Assembly (NCBI GenBank): GCA_023399635.1
Contig: JAEWOP010000054.1
Coordinates: 1-11,267 of the forward strand
Length of the DNA stretch: 11,267 nt
From: Pseudomonadota bacterium
GTDB lineage: Bacteria > Pseudomonadota > Alphaproteobacteria > Rhizobiales > Rhizobiaceae
Reading direction: 5' to 3'
Shown: piece after piece, positions 1-5,977 of the stretch
Layout: every line of letters starts with the position of its first letter
Numbering within the stretch: the stretch's first letter is position 1
Made by a program: the position numbers and the translations under genes
Notes under the pieces: generated by a model
What the model saw: only the letters and a program-made list of their open reading frames with translations
Database searches by the model: none
Told to the model about the DNA's origin: nothing

Positions 1-35
1 CGGTCGTTCCGGTCATTAGAAAAAGGCGACCTGAC

Positions 36-404
36 ATGATTCAGATGCAAACAAACCTCGACGTGGCGGATAATTCCGGCGCACGTCGTGTCATGTGCAT
101 CAAGGTGCTGGGCGGCTCCAAGCGCAAATACGCTTCGATCGGCGACGTCATCGTCGTGTCGATCAAGGAAGCTATCCCGCGCGGCCGCGTGAAGAAGGGC
201 GATGTGATGAAGGCGGTGGTTGTGCGTACCGCCAAGGACATCCGTCGTGCCGACGGCAGCGTCATCCGCTTCGACAACAACGCAGCGGTGCTAATCGACA
301 ACAAGAAAGAGCCTATCGGTACCCGTATCTTCGGACCAGTTCCGCGCGAACTCCGCGCCAAGAACCACATGAAGATCATCTCGCTGGCTCCAGAAGTACT
401 CTAA
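36..404 (+). CDS. rplN: 50S ribosomal protein L14
   Basis: Encodes uL14 (122 aa), a core protein of the large subunit that contacts 16S rRNA at an intersubunit bridge and lies near L19 and L3. The whole length matches the family: NSGARR at residues 13-18, IPRG at 47-50, and the C-terminal GTRIFGPVPREL at 95-106 followed by KIISLAPEVL. The length equals that of most bacterial L14. The ATG at 36 follows an A-rich Shine-Dalgarno (AAAAAGG, 20-26). It is the first complete gene here and is followed 13 nt later by rplX; rpsQ would be expected just upstream, outside the window. Identification is secure. Confidence 0.98.
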   Translation: MIQMQTNLDVADNSGARRVMCIKVLGGSKRKYASIGDVIVVSIKEAIPRGRVKKGDVMKAVVVRTAKDIRRADGSVIRFDNNAAVLIDNKKEPIGTRIFGPVPRELRAKNHMKIISLAPEVL

Positions 405-417
405 GGGAGCGATACCG

Positions 418-726
418 ATGCAGAAGATCCGCAAGGGCGACAGTGTCGTCGTATTGACCGGCAAGGACAAGGGCCGCACCGGCGAAGTCCTCCAGGTTAT
501 GCCTAAGGAAGACCGTGCAATTGTGCGCGGCATCAACATGGTGAAGCGCCACCAGCGTCAAACGCAGACGCAGGAAGCCGGCATCATCAACAAGGAAGCA
601 TCCATCCACCTGTCAAACCTCGCGATTGCCGCGAAGGATGGCAAGCCGACCCGCGTTGGCTTCCAGGTTGTTGACGGGAAGAAGGTGCGAGTTGCCAAGC
701 GTACGGGAGACGTGATCGATGGCTGA
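418..726 (+). CDS. rplX: 50S ribosomal protein L24
   Basis: Encodes uL24 (102 aa), an assembly-initiating protein that binds the 5' domain of 23S rRNA near the peptide exit tunnel. A KOW motif fills residues about 7-24 (GDSVVVLTGKDKGRTGEV). The rest (GINMVKRHQRQTQ, then a basic C-terminal strand region) follows the normal bacterial L24 layout. GGGAG at 404-408 serves as ribosome-binding site. The last eight bases overlap the start of rplE (719-726), so translation of rplE is probably coupled to termination of rplX. Confidence 0.97.
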   Translation: MQKIRKGDSVVVLTGKDKGRTGEVLQVMPKEDRAIVRGINMVKRHQRQTQTQEAGIINKEASIHLSNLAIAAKDGKPTRVGFQVVDGKKVRVAKRTGDVIDG

Positions 727-1276
727 GGCAAAGTATGAGCCGCGGCTCAAGACCGAATACGTATCCCGCATCCGCGGCGCACTGAAGGAGCAGCTCTCCT
801 ACAGCAACGACATGATGATCCCGAAGCTGGAAAAGATCGTGATCAACATGGGCGTAGGCGAGGCGACTGCCGACTCCAAGAAGCCCACGGTTGCTGCAGC
901 TGATCTGGCAGCGATCGCCGGCCAGAAGCCGGTCATCACCCGGGCCCGCAACTCCATCGCAGGCTTCAAGGTCCGCGAAGGCATGCCGATCGGCGCCAAG
1001 GTTACCTTGCGCGGCGCACGCATGTACGAATTCCTCGACCGCCTGATCAACATCGCGCTTCCGCGCGTTCGCGACTTCCGCGGCTTGAATCCGAAGAGCT
1101 TTGACGGCCGTGGCAACTTCGCCATGGGCATCAAGGAGCACATCGTGTTCCCTGAGATCAACTACGACAAGGTTGATCAGATGTGGGGCATGGACATCAT
1201 CGTTTGCACGACGGCTAGGACCGACGACGAAGCGCGGGCTCTTCTGAAAGAGTTCAACTTCCCGTTCCGTCAGTAA
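719..1276 (+). CDS. rplE: 50S ribosomal protein L5
   Basis: Encodes uL5 (185 aa), which binds 5S rRNA and the central protuberance and touches the P-site tRNA. The signature PKLEKIVINMGVGEA lies at residues 35-49, the GQKPVITRARNSIAGFKVR stretch at about 68-86, and DFRGL at 119-123. Length is normal. The ATG sits inside the 3' end of rplX (8-nt overlap), and no independent strong Shine-Dalgarno is needed. In E. coli the S8 feedback site lies around the rplX-rplE junction. Here there is no intergenic space, only a short palindrome (GAGCCGCGGCTC, 737-748) within the first codons. Confidence 0.97.
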   Translation: MAEAKYEPRLKTEYVSRIRGALKEQLSYSNDMMIPKLEKIVINMGVGEATADSKKPTVAAADLAAIAGQKPVITRARNSIAGFKVREGMPIGAKVTLRGARMYEFLDRLINIALPRVRDFRGLNPKSFDGRGNFAMGIKEHIVFPEINYDKVDQMWGMDIIVCTTARTDDEARALLKEFNFPFRQ

Positions 1277-1309
1277 CCGTAACGACGAGCGTAGAAAAGG
1301 AACTCCGAT

Positions 1310-1615
1310 ATGGCGAAGACTAGCGCAGTTGAAAAGAACAAGCGCCGCCGCAAGACCGTTGCCACTCAGGCCGCAAAGCGTGCAGCCCTGAAGGCAACCA
1401 TCATGAACCAGAGCCTCTCGATCGAAGAGCGGTTCCAGGCCACCCTGACACTCGCCGCTCTGCCGCGCGATGGTTCCAAGACCCGCATCCGTAACCGTTG
1501 CGAAGTCACAGGCCGTCCGCGCGCATTCTACCGCAAGCTCAAGATGTCGCGTATCGCACTTCGTGAGCTGGGTAACCTCGGCAAGGTGCCGGGCATCGTC
1601 AAGTCGAGCTGGTAA
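1310..1615 (+). CDS. rpsN: 30S ribosomal protein S14
   Basis: Encodes uS14 (101 aa), a head protein of the small subunit bound near S3, S10 and S19. The conserved C-terminal core runs from RNRCEVTGRPRAFYRKLKMS (61-80) to the end (VKSSW). There is a single cysteine (C64), so this is the long, zinc-free (C-minus) form rather than the 61-aa four-cysteine form. The start at 1310 is preceded by AAAAGGAA and fits the family N-terminus MAKTSAVEKNKRR. It lies 33 nt after rplE and 12 nt before rpsH. Confidence 0.97.
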   Translation: MAKTSAVEKNKRRRKTVATQAAKRAALKATIMNQSLSIEERFQATLTLAALPRDGSKTRIRNRCEVTGRPRAFYRKLKMSRIALRELGNLGKVPGIVKSSW

Positions 1616-1627
1616 GGAGATCGTTAG

Positions 1628-2026
1628 ATGACCATGACTGATCCCCTGGGTGATATGCTCACCCGCATCCGCAATGGTGCCGCTCGTCGCAAGTCGACCG
1701 TCACGACGCCAGCCTCCCGGCTCCGCGCTCGCGTTCTCGACGTGCTGCAGGCTGAAGGCTACATCCGCGGCTATTCGGAAGTTGATTACGGTAACGGCAA
1801 GTCTGAGATCGAAATCGAACTGAAGTACTACGAAGGCGCGTCGGTGATCCGTGAGATCGGCCGCGTGTCCAAGCCGGGCCGCCGAGTTTATGTCTCGGTT
1901 AAGTCCATTCCGCAGGTCGCGAACGGCCTCGGCATCACCATCCTTTCGACTCCGAAGGGCGTGATGGCCGATCACCAGGCTCGCGAACAGAACGTTGGTG
2001 GCGAGGTTCTTTGCTCTGTCTTCTAA
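1628..2026 (+). CDS. rpsH: 30S ribosomal protein S8
   Basis: Encodes uS8 (132 aa), a primary binder of the 16S rRNA central domain and, in E. coli, the translational repressor of the spc operon. Recognisable parts are DPLGDMLTRIRNG (5-17), KPGRRVYV (82-89) and the S8 signature GITILSTPKG (102-111), ending in GGEVLCSVF. The ATG at 1628 follows AAGGAG at 1614-1619. A second in-frame ATG at 1634 (MTDPLG) is a possible alternative, but the first has better spacing. The stop codon lies inside a 14-bp stem-loop (2008-2039). Confidence 0.97.
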   Translation: MTMTDPLGDMLTRIRNGAARRKSTVTTPASRLRARVLDVLQAEGYIRGYSEVDYGNGKSEIEIELKYYEGASVIREIGRVSKPGRRVYVSVKSIPQVANGLGITILSTPKGVMADHQAREQNVGGEVLCSVF

Positions 2027-2039
2027 GACAGGGCAGGGA
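2008..2039 (+). other. Stem-loop enclosing the rpsH stop codon
   Basis: Positions 2008-2021 pair with 2026-2039 in an uninterrupted 14-bp stem: 11 Watson-Crick and 3 G-U pairs, with loop TCTA at 2022-2025. The rpsH TAA (2024-2026) lies at the tip. No U-tract follows, so it does not look like an intrinsic terminator. It sits 29 nt before rplF. A terminating ribosome would melt it, so it should form mainly when rpsH is not being translated. A role in mRNA protection, processing or translational coupling is inference. Confidence 0.6.
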
Positions 2040-2068
2040 TCTCCATAGCGAACAGACAGGACAAAAAC

Positions 2069-2602
2069 ATGTCTCGTATCGGTAAGAAGCCCGTTCCGGT
2101 TCCTGCTGGTGTTACGGCCTCGGTTGATGGCCAGAAAGTGACTGCCAAGGGCCCGAAGGGCGAGCTCGTCTTCGTAGCGAATGACGAAGTGAAGCTTGAA
2201 CTCAATGACAACGCCGTTTCGGTAACCCCGATCAACGACAGCAAGGACGCCCGTTCCAAGTGGGGCATGTCTCGCACGATGATCGAGAACATCTTCAAGG
2301 GCGTTAAAGACGGCTTCGAGCGCAAGCTCGAAATCAACGGCGTCGGCTATCGTGCTTCGCTGCAGGGCAAGAACCTGCAGCTGGCGCTCGGCTTCAGCCA
2401 TGACGTCGTTTATGAACCGCCGCAGGGCATTTCGATTGCCGTGCCGAAGCCGACGGAAATCGTCGTCACCGGCATCAATAAGCAGCAGGTCGGTCAGGTA
2501 GCCGCGGAAATCCGCGAATACCGCGGTCCCGAGCCCTACAAGGGCAAAGGCGTCAAGTACGCCGAGGAACGGATCGTCCGCAAGGAAGGCAAGAAGAAGT
2601 AA
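2069..2602 (+). CDS. rplF: 50S ribosomal protein L6
   Basis: Encodes uL6 (177 aa), which binds helix 97 of 23S rRNA near the factor-binding site. It has the usual two tandem RNA-binding-like domains. MSRIGKKPVPVPAGV opens the protein, the linker KWGMSRTMIENIFKGVKDGF spans about 64-83, and the L6 signature GPEPYKGKGVKYAEE lies at 153-167, with a lysine-rich tail. Length is standard. The ATG at 2069 follows a modest purine-rich stretch (GACAGGACA). A strong stem-loop lies between rpsH and this gene. Confidence 0.97.
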   Translation: MSRIGKKPVPVPAGVTASVDGQKVTAKGPKGELVFVANDEVKLELNDNAVSVTPINDSKDARSKWGMSRTMIENIFKGVKDGFERKLEINGVGYRASLQGKNLQLALGFSHDVVYEPPQGISIAVPKPTEIVVTGINKQQVGQVAAEIREYRGPEPYKGKGVKYAEERIVRKEGKKK

Positions 2603-2614
2603 GGATCAAGCGAA

Positions 2615-2977
2615 ATGGCTAGCAGGAAAGAAGCACTTTCAAAGCGCGCGAGCCGTGTGCGCCGCCAGATCAAGGCGGTTGCCAATGGCCGTCCGCGCCT
2701 GTCGGTTCATCGCTCGTCGAAGAACATCTATGTCCAGGTCATCGACGACGTGGCCGGCCGCACACTTGCTGCCGCCTCCACACTCGATGCTGATCTGCGC
2801 TCGAAGCTCAAGACTGGCGCTGATGTTGAAGCAGCGTCTGCCGTCGGCAAGTTGGTGGCGGAACGTGCAACAAAGGCCGGCGTGAAGGAAGTCGTGTTTG
2901 ATCGCGGCGCCTTTATCTACCATGGCCGCATCAAGGCTCTGGCCGAAGCTGCCCGCGAAGGCGGTCTGAGCTTCTAA
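2615..2977 (+). CDS. rplR: 50S ribosomal protein L18
   Basis: Encodes uL18 (120 aa), which together with L5 anchors 5S rRNA in the central protuberance. A basic N-terminus (residues 1-25) leads into RPRLSVHRSSKNIYVQVIDD (26-45). The C-terminus FDRGAFIYHGRIKALAEAAR (95-114) then ends in EGGLSF, as is usual for bacterial L18. It starts 12 nt after rplF with AAGGA as ribosome-binding site. It is followed by a 147-nt gap with two stem-loops before rpsE, unusually wide for this operon. Confidence 0.97.
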   Translation: MASRKEALSKRASRVRRQIKAVANGRPRLSVHRSSKNIYVQVIDDVAGRTLAAASTLDADLRSKLKTGADVEAASAVGKLVAERATKAGVKEVVFDRGAFIYHGRIKALAEAAREGGLSF

Positions 2978-2981
2978 CGAA

Positions 2982-3016
2982 TTTGCCCGGTGCTCTTTTA
3001 GGAGGTGCCGGGCAAA
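2982..3016 (+). other. Stem-loop displaying an orphan perfect Shine-Dalgarno
   Basis: A perfect 9-bp inverted repeat (TTTGCCCGG 2982-2990, CCGGGCAAA 3008-3016) starts five bases after the rplR stop. The apical part can add two G-U pairs and a CTC/GAG helix with a bulged G. The 3' side of the apical region contains AGGAGGTG (3000-3007), an exact match to the bacterial anti-Shine-Dalgarno. No ATG, GTG or TTG lies at translation-initiation distance after it. There is no U-run, so it is not a classical terminator. Confidence 0.6.
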
Positions 3017-3045
3017 CCGCGGTTTCGTCCGCACTCACAGTCGTC

Positions 3046-3072
3046 CCGTCCTGGCCCTTGAGGCGAGGATGG
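3046..3072 (+). other. Second stem-loop in the rplR-rpsE gap
   Basis: CCGTCCT (3046-3052) pairs with AGGATGG (3066-3072), with one G-U pair. Beyond a single G-G mismatch, GCC (3054-3056) pairs with GGC (3062-3064), leaving loop CTTGA. It lies 52 nt before rpsE. Together with the hairpin at 2982-3016 it makes the rpsE leader structured. Function is unknown; it may be part of a regulatory or processing element. Confidence 0.4.
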
Positions 3073-3124
3073 TTGGCTCCCAGAAACTGCCCGTTGCACC
3101 CGGAAAAGAAAAAGGAAAAGGACA

Positions 3125-3694
3125 ATGGCACAGGAAAGAAGAGGTTCTCGCGACGATCGCCAGAACCGTGAAGAACGCGATAGCGAATTCGTCGACAAGC
3201 TGGTCGCGATCAACCGCGTCGCCAAAGTTGTCAAGGGTGGCCGTCGCTTCGGCTTCGCAGCCCTCGTCGTCGTCGGCGACCAGAAGGGCCGCGTTGGCTT
3301 TGGTCACGGCAAGGCGCGCGAAGTGCCAGAAGCAATCCGCAAGGCGACCGAGTCTGCCAAGCGCGATCTGATTTTCGTGCCGCTGCGCGATGGTCGTACG
3401 CTTCATCACGACGTCAACGGCCGTCACGGCGCCGGTAAGGTTCTGCTGCGTGCTGCCAAGGCTGGTACCGGTATCATCGCCGGCGGTCCGATGCGTGCCG
3501 TTTTCGAAACGCTCGGCGTTCATGACGTTGTTGCCAAGTCGACCGGCTCCTCGACCCCATACAACATGGTTCGTGCGACGTTCGACGCTCTGAAGCATCA
3601 GGTACATCCGAAGGACGTAGCAGCTCAGCGTGGCCTCAAGTACGCAACGCTCCAGGCTCGCCGCGCCGCTTCCGGTAATTCTGCGGAAGAATAA
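3125..3694 (+). CDS. rpsE: 30S ribosomal protein S5
   Basis: Encodes uS5 (189 aa), a small-subunit protein at the mRNA entry channel that affects decoding accuracy. The S5 double-stranded-RNA-binding-like domain is clear: VAKVVKGGRRFGFAALVVVG (32-51), then GRVGFGHGKAREVPEAI (55-71). VVKGGR is the loop where spectinomycin-resistance changes map in other bacteria. The C-terminal domain includes GIIAGGPMRAVFE (116-128) and STGSSTPYNMVRATFDAL (139-156). It is somewhat longer than E. coli S5 (about 167 aa), mainly at the charged N-terminus and the tail. The ATG follows AAAAGGACA. The 147-nt leader is structured. Confidence 0.97.
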   Translation: MAQERRGSRDDRQNREERDSEFVDKLVAINRVAKVVKGGRRFGFAALVVVGDQKGRVGFGHGKAREVPEAIRKATESAKRDLIFVPLRDGRTLHHDVNGRHGAGKVLLRAAKAGTGIIAGGPMRAVFETLGVHDVVAKSTGSSTPYNMVRATFDALKHQVHPKDVAAQRGLKYATLQARRAASGNSAEE

Positions 3695-3705
3695 GGAGAG
3701 CGATC

Positions 3706-3918
3706 ATGGCCAAGAAAGCTACTCAGGCAGAAGCCAAAAAGACGGTTACGGTCGAGCAGATCGGTAGCCCCATCCGCCGCCCCGCTGTGCAGCGCCAGAC
3801 GCTGATCGGCCTTGGGCTCAACAAGATGCACCGGGTCCGCACCCTGGAGGATACTCCTTCGGTTCGTGGTATGATCCGTGCTGTCCAGCATCTCGTTCGC
3901 GTCGTCGACGAGAAGTGA
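3706..3918 (+). CDS. rpmD: 50S ribosomal protein L30
   Basis: Encodes uL30 (70 aa), a small peripheral protein of the large subunit. The family core is visible: TVEQIGSPIRRPAVQRQTL (15-33), then GLGLNKMHRVRTLEDTPSVR (35-54) and the C-terminal helix MIRAVQHLVRV. The N-terminal ten or so residues (KKATQAEAKK) are an extension compared with the about 59-aa E. coli protein, as in other alphaproteobacteria. It starts 11 nt after rpsE with AAGGAG as ribosome-binding site and is followed 16 nt later by rplO. Confidence 0.96.
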   Translation: MAKKATQAEAKKTVTVEQIGSPIRRPAVQRQTLIGLGLNKMHRVRTLEDTPSVRGMIRAVQHLVRVVDEK

Positions 3919-3934
3919 GACGGGGGAAGTCATC

Positions 3935-4408
3935 ATGAAACTGAATGAAATCAAAGACAACGAAGGTTCTACCAAGAGCCGCAAGCGCGTTGGTCGGGGT
4001 ATCGGCTCCGGCTCCGGCAAGACCGGTGGTCGCGGTGTGAAGGGTCAGAAGGCTCGTTCCGGCGTTTCCATCAACGGCTTCGAAGGCGGCCAGATGCCGA
4101 TCTATCGTCGCCTTCCGAAGCGCGGCTTCAACAACATCTTCGCATCCGACTTCGTCACCGTGTCGGTTGGCCGGATCCAGGCTGCGATTGATGCCAAGAA
4201 GCTCGACCCGAAGGCAACAATCGACGCGGCTGCCCTCAAGGCTGCCGGCGTGATCCGTCGCCCGAAGGACGGCGTCCGGGTTCTGTCCGACGGCGAACTG
4301 TCGGCAAAGGTCACGATCGAAGCCGCCGGCGCCTCCAAGGCTGCCGTCGAGAAGATCGAGAAGGCCGGCGGCTCCATCAAGCTTCCAGAAGCTGCTGCTG
4401 CCGAGTAA
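3935..4408 (+). CDS. rplO: 50S ribosomal protein L15
   Basis: Encodes uL15 (157 aa), a late-assembly large-subunit protein that threads a long basic extension into 23S rRNA. The glycine-rich RNA-binding segment KRVGRGIGSGSGKTGGRG is at 17-34, and FEGGQMPIYRRLPKRGF at 49-65. The globular C-terminal domain ends in an Ala/Glu-rich tail. The frame is open upstream to 3878, but the start at 3935 is chosen because the family begins MKLNEIKDNEGS and GGGGGAAG (3922-3929) is correctly spaced. A terminator-like hairpin follows 10 nt after the stop. Confidence 0.97.
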   Translation: MKLNEIKDNEGSTKSRKRVGRGIGSGSGKTGGRGVKGQKARSGVSINGFEGGQMPIYRRLPKRGFNNIFASDFVTVSVGRIQAAIDAKKLDPKATIDAAALKAAGVIRRPKDGVRVLSDGELSAKVTIEAAGASKAAVEKIEKAGGSIKLPEAAAAE

Positions 4409-4418
4409 GTCAGGATAG

Positions 4419-4450
4419 ATCGCCCGGAGTGCTTCACACCGGGCGATTTT
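4419..4450 (+). terminator. Terminator-like hairpin after rplO
   Basis: ATCGCCCGG (4419-4427) pairs perfectly with CCGGGCGAT (4439-4447). Beyond an A-A mismatch the stem continues as GTG/CAC around loop CTT. A short T-tract (TTTT, 4447-4450) follows. This fits an intrinsic terminator or attenuator closing the spc ribosomal block before secY. The U-tract is short, so readthrough is likely. Confidence 0.6.
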
Positions 4451-4473
4451 GCTCCCATATGTGAGCCTCACGA

Positions 4474-4508
4474 TTCCGGGACCGATCGCACGGTCGCGCT
4501 TTCCGGAA
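4474..4508 (+). other. Stem-loop in the secY leader
   Basis: TTCCGG (4474-4479) pairs with CCGGAA (4503-4508). Stacked directly inside is GACCG (4480-4484) with CGGTC (4491-4495), leaving a 7-nt bulge on the 3' side and loop ATCGCA. It lies in the 228-nt gap before secY (4409-4636). The same arms recur as TTCCGG 4586-4591 and CCGGAA 4611-4616, so competing folds are possible. No promoter can be called with confidence in this gap. A TTGACT at 4577-4582 is a possible -35, but no good -10 lies 17 nt further on. Confidence 0.4.
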
Positions 4509-4636
4509 CCATACGGAAGACAGGGTGAGGCACCGCTTGAATTTGCGATCCCCGCCCGTTTTCAGAAACTGAATTTTTGACTGCTTTCCGGGCCCGGCCT
4601 TTTCCCGCCGCCGGAATTTGTCAGGCGGAGAAATGC

Positions 4637-5977
4637 ATGGCTTCTGCAGCGGAACAACTTGCCTCCAACCTCAATTTTTCGACCTTCGCCAAGGCGGAGG
4701 ATCTCAAGAAGCGGCTGTGGTTCACGCTGGCGGCGCTGCTGGTCTACAGGCTTGGCACGCATATTCCGCTGCCCGGGCTCAACCCTGAAGCCTATGCCCA
4801 GGCCTTCCGTGGCCAGGCCGGAGGCATCCTCGGTCTCTTCAACATGTTTGCCGGCGGCGCGGTGGAGCGCATGGCGATCTTCGCCCTTGGCATCATGCCC
4901 TATATCTCTGCATCGATCATCGTGCAGCTGATGACTTCTGTCGTGCCATCGCTTGAGGCACTGAAGAAGGAAGGCGAGCAGGGCCGCAAGGTCATCAACC
5001 AGTATACCCGCTATGGTACCGTTCTTCTCGGTACGCTCCAGGCCTACGGGATTGCCGCTGGCCTCGAAAGCGGCAACGGACTGGTCGTTGATCCGGGCTG
5101 GTTCTTCCGCATTTCCACGGTTGTTACCCTGTTGGGCGGCACCATGTTCCTGATGTGGCTGGGCGAGCAGATCACTGCGCGCGGCATCGGCAACGGCATT
5201 TCGCTGATCATCTTCGCGGGCATTGTGGCGGCGCTGCCAACGGCACTTGCCGGCACGCTCGAACTCGGACGGACAGGCGCGCTTTCCACAGCGCTGATCC
5301 TTCTGGTCATCGTCGTTGCGATCGCGGTGATCATGCTGATCGTGTTTGTTGAGCGTGCTCAGCGACGGCTTCTGATCCAGTATCCGAAGCGTCAGGTTGG
5401 TAACCGCATGTTCCAGGGCGACAGCTCGCACCTGCCGCTCAAGCTGAACACCGCAGGTGTGATTCCGGCAATCTTCGCGTCGTCGCTTCTGCTTCTGCCG
5501 GCAACGGCTGCGGGCTTCGCTGGTAATTCGGAACTGCCGGGTTGGGCAACGACGATCATTGCATCTCTGGGCCACGGGCAGCCCGCCTTCATGGTTCTCT
5601 ACGGGTTGCTGATCGCCTTCTTCGCCTTCTTCTACACCGCGATCGTCTTCAATCCGAAGGACACGGCCGACAACCTCAAGAAGCACGGCGGCTTCATTCC
5701 GGGGATCCGTCCCGGTGAACGGACTGCCGAATACATCGACTATGTTCTCACCCGGATCACCGTGGTCGGTGCGGCTTACCTCGTCTTCGTCTGTGTTCTT
5801 CCTGAGCTGTTGATTGCGCGCACAGGCGTACCGTTAGCCCTTGGTGGTACTTCGCTTTTGATCGTGGTCAGTGTAACCCTCGATACGGTGGCGCAGATCC
5901 AGGGTCACCTGATCGCCCAGCAGTATGAAGGTCTGATCAAGAAGTCGAAGTTGCGCGGAGGAAAGAGGGGACGATGA
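4637..5977 (+). CDS. secY: Preprotein translocase subunit SecY
   Basis: Encodes the central pore subunit of the inner-membrane SecYEG channel (446 aa), which passes unfolded proteins driven by SecA and inserts membrane proteins with the ribosome. Ten hydrophobic segments are consistent with the sequence. The plug/TM2 signature region spans about 62-99 (GGILGLFNMFAGGAVERMA...). The second signature, LGEQITARGIGNGISLII, is at 175-192, and TM7 carries NTAGVIPAIFASSLLLLP. The cytosolic loop FIPGIRPGERTAEYI contains R358, equivalent to the SecA/ribosome-contacting R357 of E. coli. The start at 4637 is supported by GGCGGAG (4624-4630) and the family N-terminus; the open frame upstream has only a TTG. 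It overlaps adk by four bases (ATGA). Confidence 0.97.
   Translation: MASAAEQLASNLNFSTFAKAEDLKKRLWFTLAALLVYRLGTHIPLPGLNPEAYAQAFRGQAGGILGLFNMFAGGAVERMAIFALGIMPYISASIIVQLMTSVVPSLEALKKEGEQGRKVINQYTRYGTVLLGTLQAYGIAAGLESGNGLVVDPGWFFRISTVVTLLGGTMFLMWLGEQITARGIGNGISLIIFAGIVAALPTALAGTLELGRTGALSTALILLVIVVAIAVIMLIVFVERAQRRLLIQYPKRQVGNRMFQGDSSHLPLKLNTAGVIPAIFASSLLLLPATAAGFAGNSELPGWATTIIASLGHGQPAFMVLYGLLIAFFAFFYTAIVFNPKDTADNLKKHGGFIPGIRPGERTAEYIDYVLTRITVVGAAYLVFVCVLPELLIARTGVPLALGGTSLLIVVSVTLDTVAQIQGHLIAQQYEGLIKKSKLRGGKRGR

Noticed and set aside
2..19. Possible tail of rpsQ ending in TAG at the left edge
   Set aside because: Only five codons are visible and they do not match the rhizobial S17 C-terminus as I remember it; it may be intergenic.
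587..2401. 604-codon open frame on the minus strand opposite rplX-rplF
   Set aside because: Antisense shadow of four securely identified ribosomal protein genes; its translation resembles no family I know. High-GC codon use keeps the opposite strand open.
2983..3171. Possible small protein in the rplR-rpsE gap, beginning at a TTG
   Set aside because: No ribosome-binding site in front, low-complexity translation, and it overlaps the rpsE start. The perfect AGGAGG in this gap lies inside the frame and not before it.
4562..5686. 374-codon minus-strand frame opposite secY
   Set aside because: Composition is Arg/Asp/His/Gln-rich as expected from reading membrane-protein codons backwards; no motif or ribosome-binding site supports it.
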